DNA from: MGIIb-O1 sp002457595
GTDB lineage: Archaea > Thermoplasmatota > Poseidoniia > Poseidoniales > Thalassarchaeaceae
Assembly (NCBI GenBank): GCA_045568115.1
Contig: JBJLBO010000001.1
Location: 496,001 to 560,000 of the forward strand
Length of the DNA stretch: 64,000 nt
Reading direction: 5' to 3'
The notes under the pieces: model-generated
What the model saw: the letters and a program-made list of their open reading frames with translations, nothing else
The model's database searches: none
Told to the model about the DNA's origin: nothing
Part shown: positions 9,640-17,868 of the stretch, in pieces
Layout: the number at the start of each line of letters is the position of its first letter
How positions within the stretch are numbered: position 1 is the first letter of the stretch
Position numbers and translations under genes: made by a program

Positions 9640-10113
9640 TCAAGCCCTACGGCGTTCTTTGAACTCAGCAAGCCTTTCTGAACGAGTAATCCGACCGTGA
9701 GAGAGGGGGAATGCGAATATCCTGAGAGCCAAGAAAGCAATAAATCCGAAAGCGGCAGTGTTAGCAGCCCACGAATAGTAGTGATTGAATCCATGTATGT
9801 CAGCAAAGTAAGCTGTGGATGCGGTAGAAATCAGTAGAAGAACAGTATAAATTGCCATCATAACGACTAGACTTTTCTTGTACCCAGTGAGGGACTCAAA
9901 GGTTAGCCATCTATGCAAATAGTGTGCTAGTAACGAACTGAGGAAGTAGGATATTGACCAAGCCGAGGCTGCAGGAAATTCTTCAGAAATTTGAGCGTGA
10001 TACAGAAAATAATAGAGAACGAAGAAGACTGCGACGTTTATGCAACCGACTGCACAATACATCACGTATTCTCGGATGAGTTTGGACCAAGGATAATCCT
10101 CGCTGACCAGCAC
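9640..10113 (-). CDS. GtrA-like family membrane protein
   Basis: A 157-residue protein with four predicted membrane helices. It opens with a GtrA-type segment (REYVMYCAVGCINVAVFFVLYYFLY), followed by helices around ISYFLSSLLAHYLHRWLTF, LVVMMAIYTVLLLIS and TAAFGFIAFLALRIFAFP. GtrA-family proteins are thought to flip polyprenyl-phosphate-linked sugars across membranes for glycosylation of surface polymers. The window also encodes a cis-prenyltransferase (17.9 kb) and a phosphohexomutase (19.7 kb), which would feed such a pathway, but no glycosyltransferase adjoins it. The gene starts 10 bases after the symporter gene ends. Confidence 0.75.
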   Translation of the reverse strand: MLVSEDYPWSKLIREYVMYCAVGCINVAVFFVLYYFLYHAQISEEFPAASAWSISYFLSSLLAHYLHRWLTFESLTGYKKSLVVMMAIYTVLLLISTASTAYFADIHGFNHYYSWAANTAAFGFIAFLALRIFAFPLSHGRITRSERLAEFKERRRA

Positions 10114-10122
10114 TCGGTTCCC

Positions 10123-11916
10123 TCACGCGAATTCCGCTTCAAGAGACGCACCCGAGTGACCTCGGGTGTCTCCATAATCGTCAACAAAAGTTGGAGGTAA
10201 CGAATCGCCAACCTGAACGATATACGAGTCATCTCCACCAGGAAGAGTATCGATTGGCGCATCAGCACCTTCAGGCACATTTCGATAGAGAGGGCGTGGT
10301 TCTAAGTCCCAACTCGGTGGCCAAAGTGTACCATTCAGAGAGGTTACACGGTTAACCAAGATATATTTGTTCATACCAATGAATAGACCAGCAGTAACTC
10401 CCCAGAACAGTAAGATGATGGAAATTCCATGCGGGTTCGATGGGTTCCATGGATCATGGACATTCGTCAGAAGGTCACCAAAGTAAGATAGTATCAATAC
10501 ACCGAACATCAATGGGAATCCGAGATACATGATGTAATCCCACCACTTTCCAATCCACCAATCATTGTCACCAGTGTTGATGAAATCATCTCGGAAAGAA
10601 GATACTCCATGGTCAAGGTAATCTCGGAAGTTGAAGCCCTCCTCTCCATTGTCATCTTGCCAAACACGGTAGCGATTCCATCCGTACTTCCAAATTGAGT
10701 ATGCTATGAACAATCCACTAAACATCAACCCGTAGCCCCAAATGTGGTCCTGAACCTCTAGGAATTGTGGGAATGCAACCCCAGTTCCAGGGTCCATGCG
10801 AATCCACAACATGGCGCTGGGCAGACCGAAGAAGAAAATTGCAATCGTAGTGAATCCAACAGCCTGAGGTCTCTCGATTCCGTGGTCAACGAAGTTGCGA
10901 ACACAGAGTTCAACCGTAGATATCATCGAAGTTAGAGCGGCAAAAGAAAGGGCTAGGAAGAACATTGTAACCATAGCCAATTGAACAACAGGGCCTCCAG
11001 GGGCTTGAGCGAAAACCTCTGGTAGAACGAGGAAAGTGATTGCGCTACTACCTCCACTAACTGCGCTAAGCGGGTCATCGACAACTGCGAATACTGCCAT
11101 CATCACTGTCAATCCTGCAATAATTGAGATGCTGTTGTTTGCAAGACACATTGTCGCAGCATTGAGGGTTGTATCCTCATCCTTACGCATGTAGACAGAG
11201 TAAGTGATTGCCATACCCATTCCAGCAGAACAAGACCAAGCTGATTGAGATAAACCGTTAATCCAAGTCTCTGGTTGAGCCAAATACTCTGGCTGGATAC
11301 TGAACATGTAGACAAATCCATCAAGGCTGCCATCATCAAGGTCCATGACAAAGGCGAGGAATAAAGCCGCGAATAATAGAACGAATAGTGAGACCATCAA
11401 GAATACATTGACCTTCTCAATCGCCTTTGCACCATTCCAAATTGCTAGCAAGGTGATGATTACTGCAATTGCTTGGAAGAAAATTACTTGCTCGGGTGCT
11501 TGAAGGAATGAATTCCAAACCTCGACAGTATCAACATCGCCTGACAGGCCACCGCGAATCGCTGCCTGGAAGTAATTCAGACACCATCCTGTAACAACAG
11601 CATAATAGAAACCGATAGCTGTTGAAATCCAAGCTGTCCACAGGCCCATCCAAGCAAACCGCTTTCCTGCAAAAATTCGGAAAGTGCCAACAGTTCCGGT
11701 TCTACTGCGCTTACCTAGGGCAAATTCAGCAATAATCAGTGGAACTGACCAAAGGAATAGAAAAATCACCCATGGGACGAGAAATGAACCACCGCCATTG
11801 GCACCAACCATTCTTGGGAATCGCCAAATGTTTCCCGTGCCTATCGCAGCGCCAATGGTAGCGAAAATCAGGCCAAGGCGTCCGCTGAACTCATCAGAAC
11901 CTCCGGATTGCATCAA
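10123..11916 (-). CDS. Na+-dependent symporter of the SNF (neurotransmitter:sodium symporter) family
   Basis: A 597-residue transporter with about 12 helices, related to LeuT, that imports amino acids or similar solutes with sodium. Helix 1 carries the signature GLIFATIGAAIGTGNIWRFP, followed by GGGSFLVPWVIFLF and the LGKRSRTG turn. The conserved helix 6 and 8 regions are represented by WSCSAGMGMAITYSVYM and SFAALTSMISTVE. A long loop and a charged C-terminal tail of about 60 residues follow the core. The start overlaps the stop of the upstream carboxypeptidase gene by 4 bases (ATGA), so the two are probably co-translated: an exopeptidase releasing amino acids beside the transporter that could take them up. 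Confidence 0.93.
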   Translation of the reverse strand: MMQSGGSDEFSGRLGLIFATIGAAIGTGNIWRFPRMVGANGGGSFLVPWVIFLFLWSVPLIIAEFALGKRSRTGTVGTFRIFAGKRFAWMGLWTAWISTAIGFYYAVVTGWCLNYFQAAIRGGLSGDVDTVEVWNSFLQAPEQVIFFQAIAVIITLLAIWNGAKAIEKVNVFLMVSLFVLLFAALFLAFVMDLDDGSLDGFVYMFSIQPEYLAQPETWINGLSQSAWSCSAGMGMAITYSVYMRKDEDTTLNAATMCLANNSISIIAGLTVMMAVFAVVDDPLSAVSGGSSAITFLVLPEVFAQAPGGPVVQLAMVTMFFLALSFAALTSMISTVELCVRNFVDHGIERPQAVGFTTIAIFFFGLPSAMLWIRMDPGTGVAFPQFLEVQDHIWGYGLMFSGLFIAYSIWKYGWNRYRVWQDDNGEEGFNFRDYLDHGVSSFRDDFINTGDNDWWIGKWWDYIMYLGFPLMFGVLILSYFGDLLTNVHDPWNPSNPHGISIILLFWGVTAGLFIGMNKYILVNRVTSLNGTLWPPSWDLEPRPLYRNVPEGADAPIDTLPGGDDSYIVQVGDSLPPTFVDDYGDTRGHSGASLEAEFA

Positions 11917-14099
11917 ACATCCTCCTCGGTTACAAATTCTGGAGGTAGGCCAATCACACCGCGTTCATCATCAAACATAGCCCTCAAGGTATAACCTAAG
12001 CCACCCCAGACCATTGTAGCGATGAAGGTAAACATCAATAGAGCAAAAACACCTGATCCAAACGGTGCCCTATAAGGCAATGATAATTCATAGTAATTGG
12101 CAGTATCAGAATTTGGATAAGTGAAGGGGAAGGCTCCATTTGTAGTTCCCAGCATCGCCTTGTAGTGTATTTTTCCTACTGCAGTATCAGGTATTGGAAC
12201 ATGAGATACTATCCGAGTTCCGTTGGAACCATCTAGCAGAACACAAGATTCGCTAGTTTCATCAAAGGCTGACATTTTCCAGTTCACTGCAATCCACTCA
12301 GTAGGACCAAAGTCGTCCTGCTGACGAGTAGGTTCAACCAAACGCCACATCAAATGAGTACGATTGACATCAGGAGTGAATGGGAAGGCTGAATCTAAGC
12401 ACATTCCAATGGGAATCTCTCCTCGAGTAGGCACAGAAACCTCGCTAGGAGTATCAATCCACTGAGTGCTGGTTGTATTCTCAATTCCAACAATTGCACG
12501 ATATCGGGGGTCATCAGCAATTTCAATCATATAAAATGGAATTCCAACATTTAGAACTGCTATGTGAGCAATGTCTTCAGGTAACTCATGGAAGGCGTTA
12601 CCAATCTCGATAGTGTAACAATATGAATTGTGGACACCATAGTGCCAATCACAGAAATCACCTGTAGTCGGATAAAGGTCAGATGACTGCATGGGGGCAT
12701 AATTTGTCATTTCACCCATAATATTTCCATGATACTCAAGGTATTCTTGATCTGGATTATCACAGTTTGTACAATGACCCCACGGCCATAGAACCAGTTC
12801 AGAGAATGAGTGCCAAGTCAAGGTGGACTTGAAGTCTGAAGCACCATCGCCATCATCATCGTTCATTTCAGTAAGATCTTGGATAAACTTAGTCTCAGGC
12901 TCACTATTGCCGCCCATCCAATCTTCATCGGTTTGACCATCTGCATCGTCATCCTTACCATCAACATGGTCCTCATTGACTAATCCGTCGCCATCATTAT
13001 CCTCATAATTCACAGGACCATTGTAGACGTCATTGTTTGCTCCGGCTTCTCCCGCATAACACATACCAGGGAATAGTGGACCGGTTGCGCCCAGTGGTGC
13101 ACCCCACTCAAATTGGTAGTTACGGTTGAGGTCTACACCATCACAGGAGGGGTCTGGCTCTTCATCAATATCAGGGATAGGAGTTACACCTGTTACGGTA
13201 TTGTCGCGAAGATTCTTTCTCCAACCAGAGGTTCTACAATTCTCCCAAGCAGTCTCACCACAGTATACTTCTCTGTCATAGCGGTTACCATCGACATTGA
13301 GCATTGGAATCAGATAAATTTCACGAGTGTTAATCATATCAGTAATGAATTGTTCACTAAAGTCCTCATCAACACCTAAGTCGCCTGGGCCACAAGGAAC
13401 ACCGTCTCCATTGCTGTCCTGGTTGGTAGCGTTCAACAGCAAGCAGTCACCATCGTTGTCTATACCGTCCCAGCCGTCTTCGTCAACTAATCCGTCACCG
13501 TCATTATCGATTCCGGCCTTTCCGTAGTAGTATGCCACAGTCTCTAAGAAAAACATTGGAACTTCGTATGACATCCACTCTCTAGCATGGTGATTACCGA
13601 CTAGCATAACATCAGGGCGGTCGGCATAATTTCCATCATCACCGTTGAATTCATTGTAATCCCCGCCATTAACATTAGCAGTAATTTTCATCCATGGACT
13701 TCGGTGATTGTAGTACCATCCCTCATATTCGGTGGCAGTCATTTCATCACCACGAGCATTGACGCCACCAAGCAACCCTTCATGGAATTGAAGGAAATCA
13801 GGATAATAGGCAGCCAAGGTTTGCATTCTCTCCTTCATTGAGAAGTAGTCATGGTACGAACGGAATTGAAGTTGATCAAAGTCACCATGTGGCCCCCAAG
13901 GGAAGATTTGGTTGGCATAATCAGATGACCAGATTTCCTCAGGAGTCACTCCTGTATCAGCATCTTGAGCCACAACTGGTGAAAGCATTGCAACAGGAGC
14001 GAATACCGAAAGAAGCAATGGCATGAGTAGAGCTATTGCAGGGATTCGTCGCGCTCTAGCGACTTCAATCGAATCAGAGAGTCTCTTGCTGCCCGCCAT
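11913..14099 (-). CDS. Secreted M14-family zinc carboxypeptidase, membrane-anchored
   Basis: A 728-residue exported metallopeptidase. A signal peptide (IALLMPLLLSVFAPVAMLSPVVAQ) precedes the catalytic domain. Zinc ligands H171 and E174 sit in GNHHAREW; substrate-binding DLNRN is at about 323-327; the third zinc histidine is probably in TLTWHSFSE; and the catalytic Glu is in CYTIEIGNAF. Two Asp-rich inserts, about residues 197-245 and 366-395, contain repeats of the DNDGDGLVDED type resembling calcium-binding thrombospondin type 3 repeats. A C-terminal helix (VFALLMFTFIATMVWGGLGY) anchors it. It likely removes C-terminal residues from peptides outside the cell, and shares a 4-base overlap with the symporter gene. 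Confidence 0.9.
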   Translation of the reverse strand: MAGSKRLSDSIEVARARRIPAIALLMPLLLSVFAPVAMLSPVVAQDADTGVTPEEIWSSDYANQIFPWGPHGDFDQLQFRSYHDYFSMKERMQTLAAYYPDFLQFHEGLLGGVNARGDEMTATEYEGWYYNHRSPWMKITANVNGGDYNEFNGDDGNYADRPDVMLVGNHHAREWMSYEVPMFFLETVAYYYGKAGIDNDGDGLVDEDGWDGIDNDGDCLLLNATNQDSNGDGVPCGPGDLGVDEDFSEQFITDMINTREIYLIPMLNVDGNRYDREVYCGETAWENCRTSGWRKNLRDNTVTGVTPIPDIDEEPDPSCDGVDLNRNYQFEWGAPLGATGPLFPGMCYAGEAGANNDVYNGPVNYEDNDGDGLVNEDHVDGKDDDADGQTDEDWMGGNSEPETKFIQDLTEMNDDDGDGASDFKSTLTWHSFSELVLWPWGHCTNCDNPDQEYLEYHGNIMGEMTNYAPMQSSDLYPTTGDFCDWHYGVHNSYCYTIEIGNAFHELPEDIAHIAVLNVGIPFYMIEIADDPRYRAIVGIENTTSTQWIDTPSEVSVPTRGEIPIGMCLDSAFPFTPDVNRTHLMWRLVEPTRQQDDFGPTEWIAVNWKMSAFDETSESCVLLDGSNGTRIVSHVPIPDTAVGKIHYKAMLGTTNGAFPFTYPNSDTANYYELSLPYRAPFGSGVFALLMFTFIATMVWGGLGYTLRAMFDDERGVIGLPPEFVTEEDV

Positions 14100-14147
14100 A
14101 AGAACATCCTGTCGAGTCGTAAGGCGGTCTTCAATCCCTCGCTAAGT

Positions 14148-14162
14148 CGGTCCATAGGACCG
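14148..14162. promoter_or_regulatory. Palindrome in divergent promoter region (CGGTCC-ATA-GGACCG)
   Basis: A perfect 6-bp inverted repeat around ATA lies between the divergent carboxypeptidase and MscS genes, just upstream of the TATA-like element of the latter. Size and position suit a dimeric repressor operator, though a short hairpin is also possible. The CCATAGG core recurs at 29373-29385. Confidence 0.3.
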
Positions 14163-14170
14163 GGGCGGGG

Positions 14171-14176
14171 TTTATT
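14171..14176 (+). promoter_or_regulatory. TATA-like element of the MscS-type gene
   Basis: TTTATT lies 24-29 bases before the ATG at 14200. That spacing would put transcription initiation at or next to the start codon, a leaderless transcript, which is common in archaea and agrees with the lack of a ribosome-binding site at this ATG. Confidence 0.35.
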
Positions 14177-14199
14177 GGTGGGCGGTCGTCGGCCGAGTC

Positions 14200-15324
14200 A
14201 TGCAAGAAGGGGCTGACATGGCTACTGGAAGTACCGGATTTCCTTATGATTTCCTGAATGAATTCATGGAAAAGGGATCTGATGAGTTGATTTTTGGAAT
14301 GAATAGTGGAACTTTGATTATTGTTCTAGCAGTAATTGGTTTATCAGTTGCTGGAGGAATTGCTGCGAGGCGCTTCATCTTCCCTAAATTAATGGATTTA
14401 CTCTCAAAAACTGAAAGAATTGATGGAAAAACATTGATGGCACCGAAATCTCTTGGATGGATGATTGGTTTCCTGATTTTCTCAGAATCTATGTCTTGGC
14501 TTTCCAATAATACAGAACCAATGTGGGATGCTTCATTTGCACAGGCACTAATTGATTGGACATTCACACTATTTGTTCTAGGCCTGTTACTAGCAACTTA
14601 CCGGCTAGTTGACTTCCTCGATGCTTTCATTGTCATTGAGGGTGATGCGAATATCGCTAGCCGCCGTTCTTTGGCAAGTGTAGCAGAATCTGTGGGTCAC
14701 CTTGCAGTGGTTTTGATTGCAGCATTCGTAATGGCTGGTCTGATTGGTATCGATCTAAATGGATTGATTGCAGGATTGGGAATTACGGGTCTAGCATTAG
14801 CCCTCGCAGCGCGCGACACTGTAGCCAATATCTTCGGAGCAATTTCAATCATTATTGACCAACCATTCAATGTCGGTGATTGGATACTAGTTGAGGGAAT
14901 TGAAGGAGAAGTTGTAGAAATAGGACTACGTACAACTCTAATTAGATCCTCAGCAGATACTTTGATTACTATTCCAAATGCAAACCTAGTAAACTCTCCA
15001 GTTGAGAATTTCAGTCAGCGAAGATTCCGTAGAATACAACCTACCTTCGAATTTGAAGCGAATTCAAATCCAGAGTCATTGAAGTCATTCTGTGAGAAGT
15101 TACTAACCAAGGTGAAGGAAGATGCTCGTGCAGTAAAGGAAGGAGATTCTTGGGTTCGTGTAAATTCATTTGGTCCTTCAATGGTCACTGTATCCTGCAA
15201 CTTCTATTCAGTTCAGTCTGCAGCATCACAAAGAGAGATGACTGAAGACATCATACTGATGGCTCAGACGATTGCAACAGATTGTGGATTAGAATTCCAC
15301 GAACCTCGTCTACGTCGACAATGA
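14200..15324 (+). CDS. MscS-family mechanosensitive ion channel
   Basis: A 374-residue small-conductance mechanosensitive channel that opens under membrane tension to release solutes. Helices occupy roughly residues 30-55, 80-100, 110-135 and 155-180. They are followed by the Gly/Ala-rich pore helix GLGITGLALALAARDTVANIFGAI and the beta domain that starts QPFNVGDWILVEGIEGEVVEIGLRTTLIR, with the signature TLITIPNANLVNSPVENFS. A cytoplasmic alpha/beta C-terminal domain completes the channel. The ATG at 14200 is used because a TATA-like element sits 24-29 bases upstream; an ATG at 14218, preceded by AAGGGG, is the alternative. Confidence 0.92.
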   Translation: MQEGADMATGSTGFPYDFLNEFMEKGSDELIFGMNSGTLIIVLAVIGLSVAGGIAARRFIFPKLMDLLSKTERIDGKTLMAPKSLGWMIGFLIFSESMSWLSNNTEPMWDASFAQALIDWTFTLFVLGLLLATYRLVDFLDAFIVIEGDANIASRRSLASVAESVGHLAVVLIAAFVMAGLIGIDLNGLIAGLGITGLALALAARDTVANIFGAISIIIDQPFNVGDWILVEGIEGEVVEIGLRTTLIRSSADTLITIPNANLVNSPVENFSQRRFRRIQPTFEFEANSNPESLKSFCEKLLTKVKEDARAVKEGDSWVRVNSFGPSMVTVSCNFYSVQSAASQREMTEDIILMAQTIATDCGLEFHEPRLRRQ

Positions 15325-15336
15325 GGAGCACTCAGA

Positions 15337-15936
15337 ATGACGCATTTGGTACTAATTCGACACGGTCAATCTGTGTGGAATGCCGCAAATCGTTTCACCG
15401 GCTGGACTGATGTTGAGTTATCTCCTAAAGGAGAGGATGAAGCAGCCGCTGCAGGCAAAGAATTAGCCGATTTATCCTTCGACGTGGTACACACTAGCGC
15501 ATTATTAAGGGCTCAGCGCACTGCTGAAATTGTCATGCTTCACAATCGCGCATCTGGTGATATTCCAACCAGATACGATGAACGACTCAATGAGCGGCAT
15601 TATGGAGATTTACAGGGGCTCAACAAAGCAGAGACCGCCGAAATTCATGGTGCTGAACAAGTTCACATCTGGAGGCGTTCGTTCGATGTTCCACCACCTG
15701 GTGGAGAAAGTCTTGAAATGACTGCTGAACGCACTATCCCATATTTTGTCGAAGAAATAATCCCTGATTTAGAAGGGGGAAAGAATGTCCTTGTAGCAGC
15801 TCATGGAAATTCATTGAGATCGATTGTAATGTATATCGAGAAAATTTCTCCAGATGACATAACTAGTCTTGAAATCCCAACAGGGGTCCCTATGCACTAC
15901 ACTTTCGATAGCGGAGAAATTCGTAGAGTTAACTGA
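15337..15936 (+). CDS. gpmA: 2,3-bisphosphoglycerate-dependent phosphoglycerate mutase
   Basis: A histidine phosphatase-superfamily enzyme of 199 residues interconverting 3- and 2-phosphoglycerate. It has the phospho-acceptor motif LIRHGQSVWNAANRFTGWTDVELSPKG, then LRAQRTAEI, DERLNERHYGDLQG, PPPGGES and the second catalytic histidine in AAHGNSLR, all as in bacterial GpmA. Many archaea use unrelated cofactor-independent mutases, so this dPGM type suggests acquisition from bacteria. It lies 12 bases downstream of the MscS gene. Phosphoglycerate kinase, the preceding glycolytic step, is encoded at 22.5 kb. Confidence 0.93.
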   Translation: MTHLVLIRHGQSVWNAANRFTGWTDVELSPKGEDEAAAAGKELADLSFDVVHTSALLRAQRTAEIVMLHNRASGDIPTRYDERLNERHYGDLQGLNKAETAEIHGAEQVHIWRRSFDVPPPGGESLEMTAERTIPYFVEEIIPDLEGGKNVLVAAHGNSLRSIVMYIEKISPDDITSLEIPTGVPMHYTFDSGEIRRVN

Positions 15937-15945
15937 AGCTCACCA

Positions 15946-17220
15946 CTAATGAATAGGATTTTCAGGCGGCGGGGCTGCAGCATGAAATTTTCTTCGTAAA
16001 GCATAAGCTAAGGAGAAAAGTATCAACGGAATGTATGGAAACAATAGTTCTCCATCGAGCCACAAGGATGTCCAGTTATATGCGCCACGAATTCCCAATA
16101 ATGAACACATTATCCAAAGAGCAGAGAGTATTCTAGAATTGAAGAGTTGTTTTTGTAATGCTGGAACTTTCTTAATTACAGTTACCGCAGGTTCAGGCGA
16201 ACCAGACTGATGAGATACTGCCTCAACAACATCGAGAAGGGATTGTTCATATTCCCAAATCACTACCCCTCCTGTATGTGCACTAAACGATCTTTTGGAA
16301 CACCATGAAGCAGGAGCAGTTGTGGACCACCCATCAATTACTGCTTTTCGTAGAATTGAGAGTTCAATTTCACTAGAACTGTTATAATGGATTCGAGAAA
16401 TATCTTGTAATAAGCTTGCAACATCACGAATTGCTGGAAGATCAAACTCATTCTGGAGAAGCCCATATGCTAATCGTGAAGGCCCAATTCTTATTCCCAT
16501 AGAACCGGAATTAGACTCAAAAAATTGAGAGAGTCGTACATCTCCCAAATTCAATGTTGCAGGTGCGCCTCTAGTAAAAGGAGCCCGCCATAATGAAGCG
16601 GACTTGAGGCGAGCCTCAATTTCTTGGAATCTCTCATTCCAACGCTTCTGATCCGGTGGATTTGTCCATTCAGATTCAGCTGCTAGGTGGTAACGTCCGA
16701 GAGTAGCTCCACATCGATGAAGAAGCGTTTTGATAGATTCAGAATCGTTTCGCTGCAAATGATCAGTAAGAACCTCTGCTGCATCTGTAGAAATTTCTCT
16801 CTTTCTACGCAATAAGATTAGTTCATGATCTTCATGTAAGTAACCACCACATGGGACATCGAAATCATTCGGTGCAATTCTTGAGCGAGAACGGAGATTT
16901 GGCCCACCCCAAGGCTGTATCTCAGCAAGCCAAATATCATCTTTATCAGTGATTTCAAAGACTGGCCCTCTTTCTGAAGTTTCAACTATAATCGATTGTA
17001 TTTTTCGTGGCACTTCACCCCATTCAGTCAATTCATCTATTGCCTTTTGCCACCCGTCAGGAGTAGAAAGTGATTCTTCTGGCTCTAGAATTTCAATACG
17101 GAATCTCATACCTCGAAAGAGATGTGAAGAGAATCCAGAAGGTGCCTCAACTTGAGAGTCAACCTCGACCATAGCAGAAGGACGCCATGCATTGTGGAGG
17201 TGTGACTCGGACTGCGGCAC
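15946..17220 (-). CDS. Unknown protein with possible pseudokinase-like domain and two C-terminal membrane helices
   Basis: No family is recognised with confidence. A central stretch (LGRYHLAAESEW, then about residues 218-270, LNLGDVRLSQFF...IRIGPSRLAYG...IRDVASLL) follows the layout of aminoglycoside phosphotransferase or Kdo-kinase-like folds (HGDLRLSNF...IDFGRLAYG...DLASLL). The catalytic HGD histidine is replaced and the metal-binding Asp of the IDF motif reads Gly, so it would be inactive if the resemblance is real. The C-terminus has two helices (ILSALWIMCSLLGI, LFPYIPLILFSLAYAL). The start is GTG at 17220, with ATG at 17172 as alternative. It is transcribed divergently from the HAD gene. 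Confidence 0.6.
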   Translation of the reverse strand: MPQSESHLHNAWRPSAMVEVDSQVEAPSGFSSHLFRGMRFRIEILEPEESLSTPDGWQKAIDELTEWGEVPRKIQSIIVETSERGPVFEITDKDDIWLAEIQPWGGPNLRSRSRIAPNDFDVPCGGYLHEDHELILLRRKREISTDAAEVLTDHLQRNDSESIKTLLHRCGATLGRYHLAAESEWTNPPDQKRWNERFQEIEARLKSASLWRAPFTRGAPATLNLGDVRLSQFFESNSGSMGIRIGPSRLAYGLLQNEFDLPAIRDVASLLQDISRIHYNSSSEIELSILRKAVIDGWSTTAPASWCSKRSFSAHTGGVVIWEYEQSLLDVVEAVSHQSGSPEPAVTVIKKVPALQKQLFNSRILSALWIMCSLLGIRGAYNWTSLWLDGELLFPYIPLILFSLAYALRRKFHAAAPPPENPIH

Positions 17221-17298
17221 AATGCGGCCAAAGCCGATTCAGGCTTGATGCAATCGGTCAAGCCAATTCGATTATTCCGAAGGATTGAACCGGAGTAG

Positions 17299-17859
17299 GT
17301 GAAGCGGCATATTGTGATTCAGGCACCTGAGGATATGCCACTGGCTGTCGATATGGATGGCACTCTCATTCTTACCGACATGAGTAGAGTTAGTGCTAAA
17401 CGAGTTTTTCTGAGACGCCCCTGGATGATTCTATCAACAATTTTTCTTGAATTGACAGGGCAGCGGGCTAAGTGGAAAAAACAACTTGCCAGAAGTCTCG
17501 TTTTTGATCCCTCAGAACTAATCTACCATGAGGCATTTGTAGATTGGTTGACAGGAGAAAAGGCACGTGGAAGGACAATCCTTCTAGCTACCGCATCAGA
17601 TCGAACTTTGGCTGAAATCATAGCAGCACATGTTGGGTTGTTCGATGATGTCATGGGTTCTGATGGGATTACCAATCTACGAGGGAAGCGCAAAGCCGAG
17701 GCATTAATCGCACGTTTTGGAGAAAAACAATTCGGTTATGCAGGTAACAGCAAGCATGACATCCCGGTTTGGGAACACTGTGGACAAGTTATTGTTGTCA
17801 ATGCTGAAAGAGGTCTGCTCGATAAAGTGGGAGATTCGGCGAACCTCATCTTTGAATGA
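17299..17859 (+). CDS. HAD-superfamily phosphatase
   Basis: A 186-residue HAD phosphatase. Motif I is LAVDMDGTL (nucleophile D18, acid/base D20), motif II is LLATASD, the conserved lysine lies in LRGKRKAEAL, and motif IV is GYAGNSKHDIPVW. A small cap of about 60 residues (RPWMILSTIFLELTGQRAKWKK) follows motif I. In bacteria, close HAD domains are often fused to UbiA prenyltransferases. Here the gene ends 9 bases before a cis-prenyltransferase gene, so a polyprenyl or prenyl-phosphate substrate is plausible, by inference only. The start could be GTG at 17299, GTG at 17314 or ATG at 17335. Confidence 0.8.
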   Translation: MKRHIVIQAPEDMPLAVDMDGTLILTDMSRVSAKRVFLRRPWMILSTIFLELTGQRAKWKKQLARSLVFDPSELIYHEAFVDWLTGEKARGRTILLATASDRTLAEIIAAHVGLFDDVMGSDGITNLRGKRKAEALIARFGEKQFGYAGNSKHDIPVWEHCGQVIVVNAERGLLDKVGDSANLIFE

Positions 17860-17868
17860 ATCAGGACT

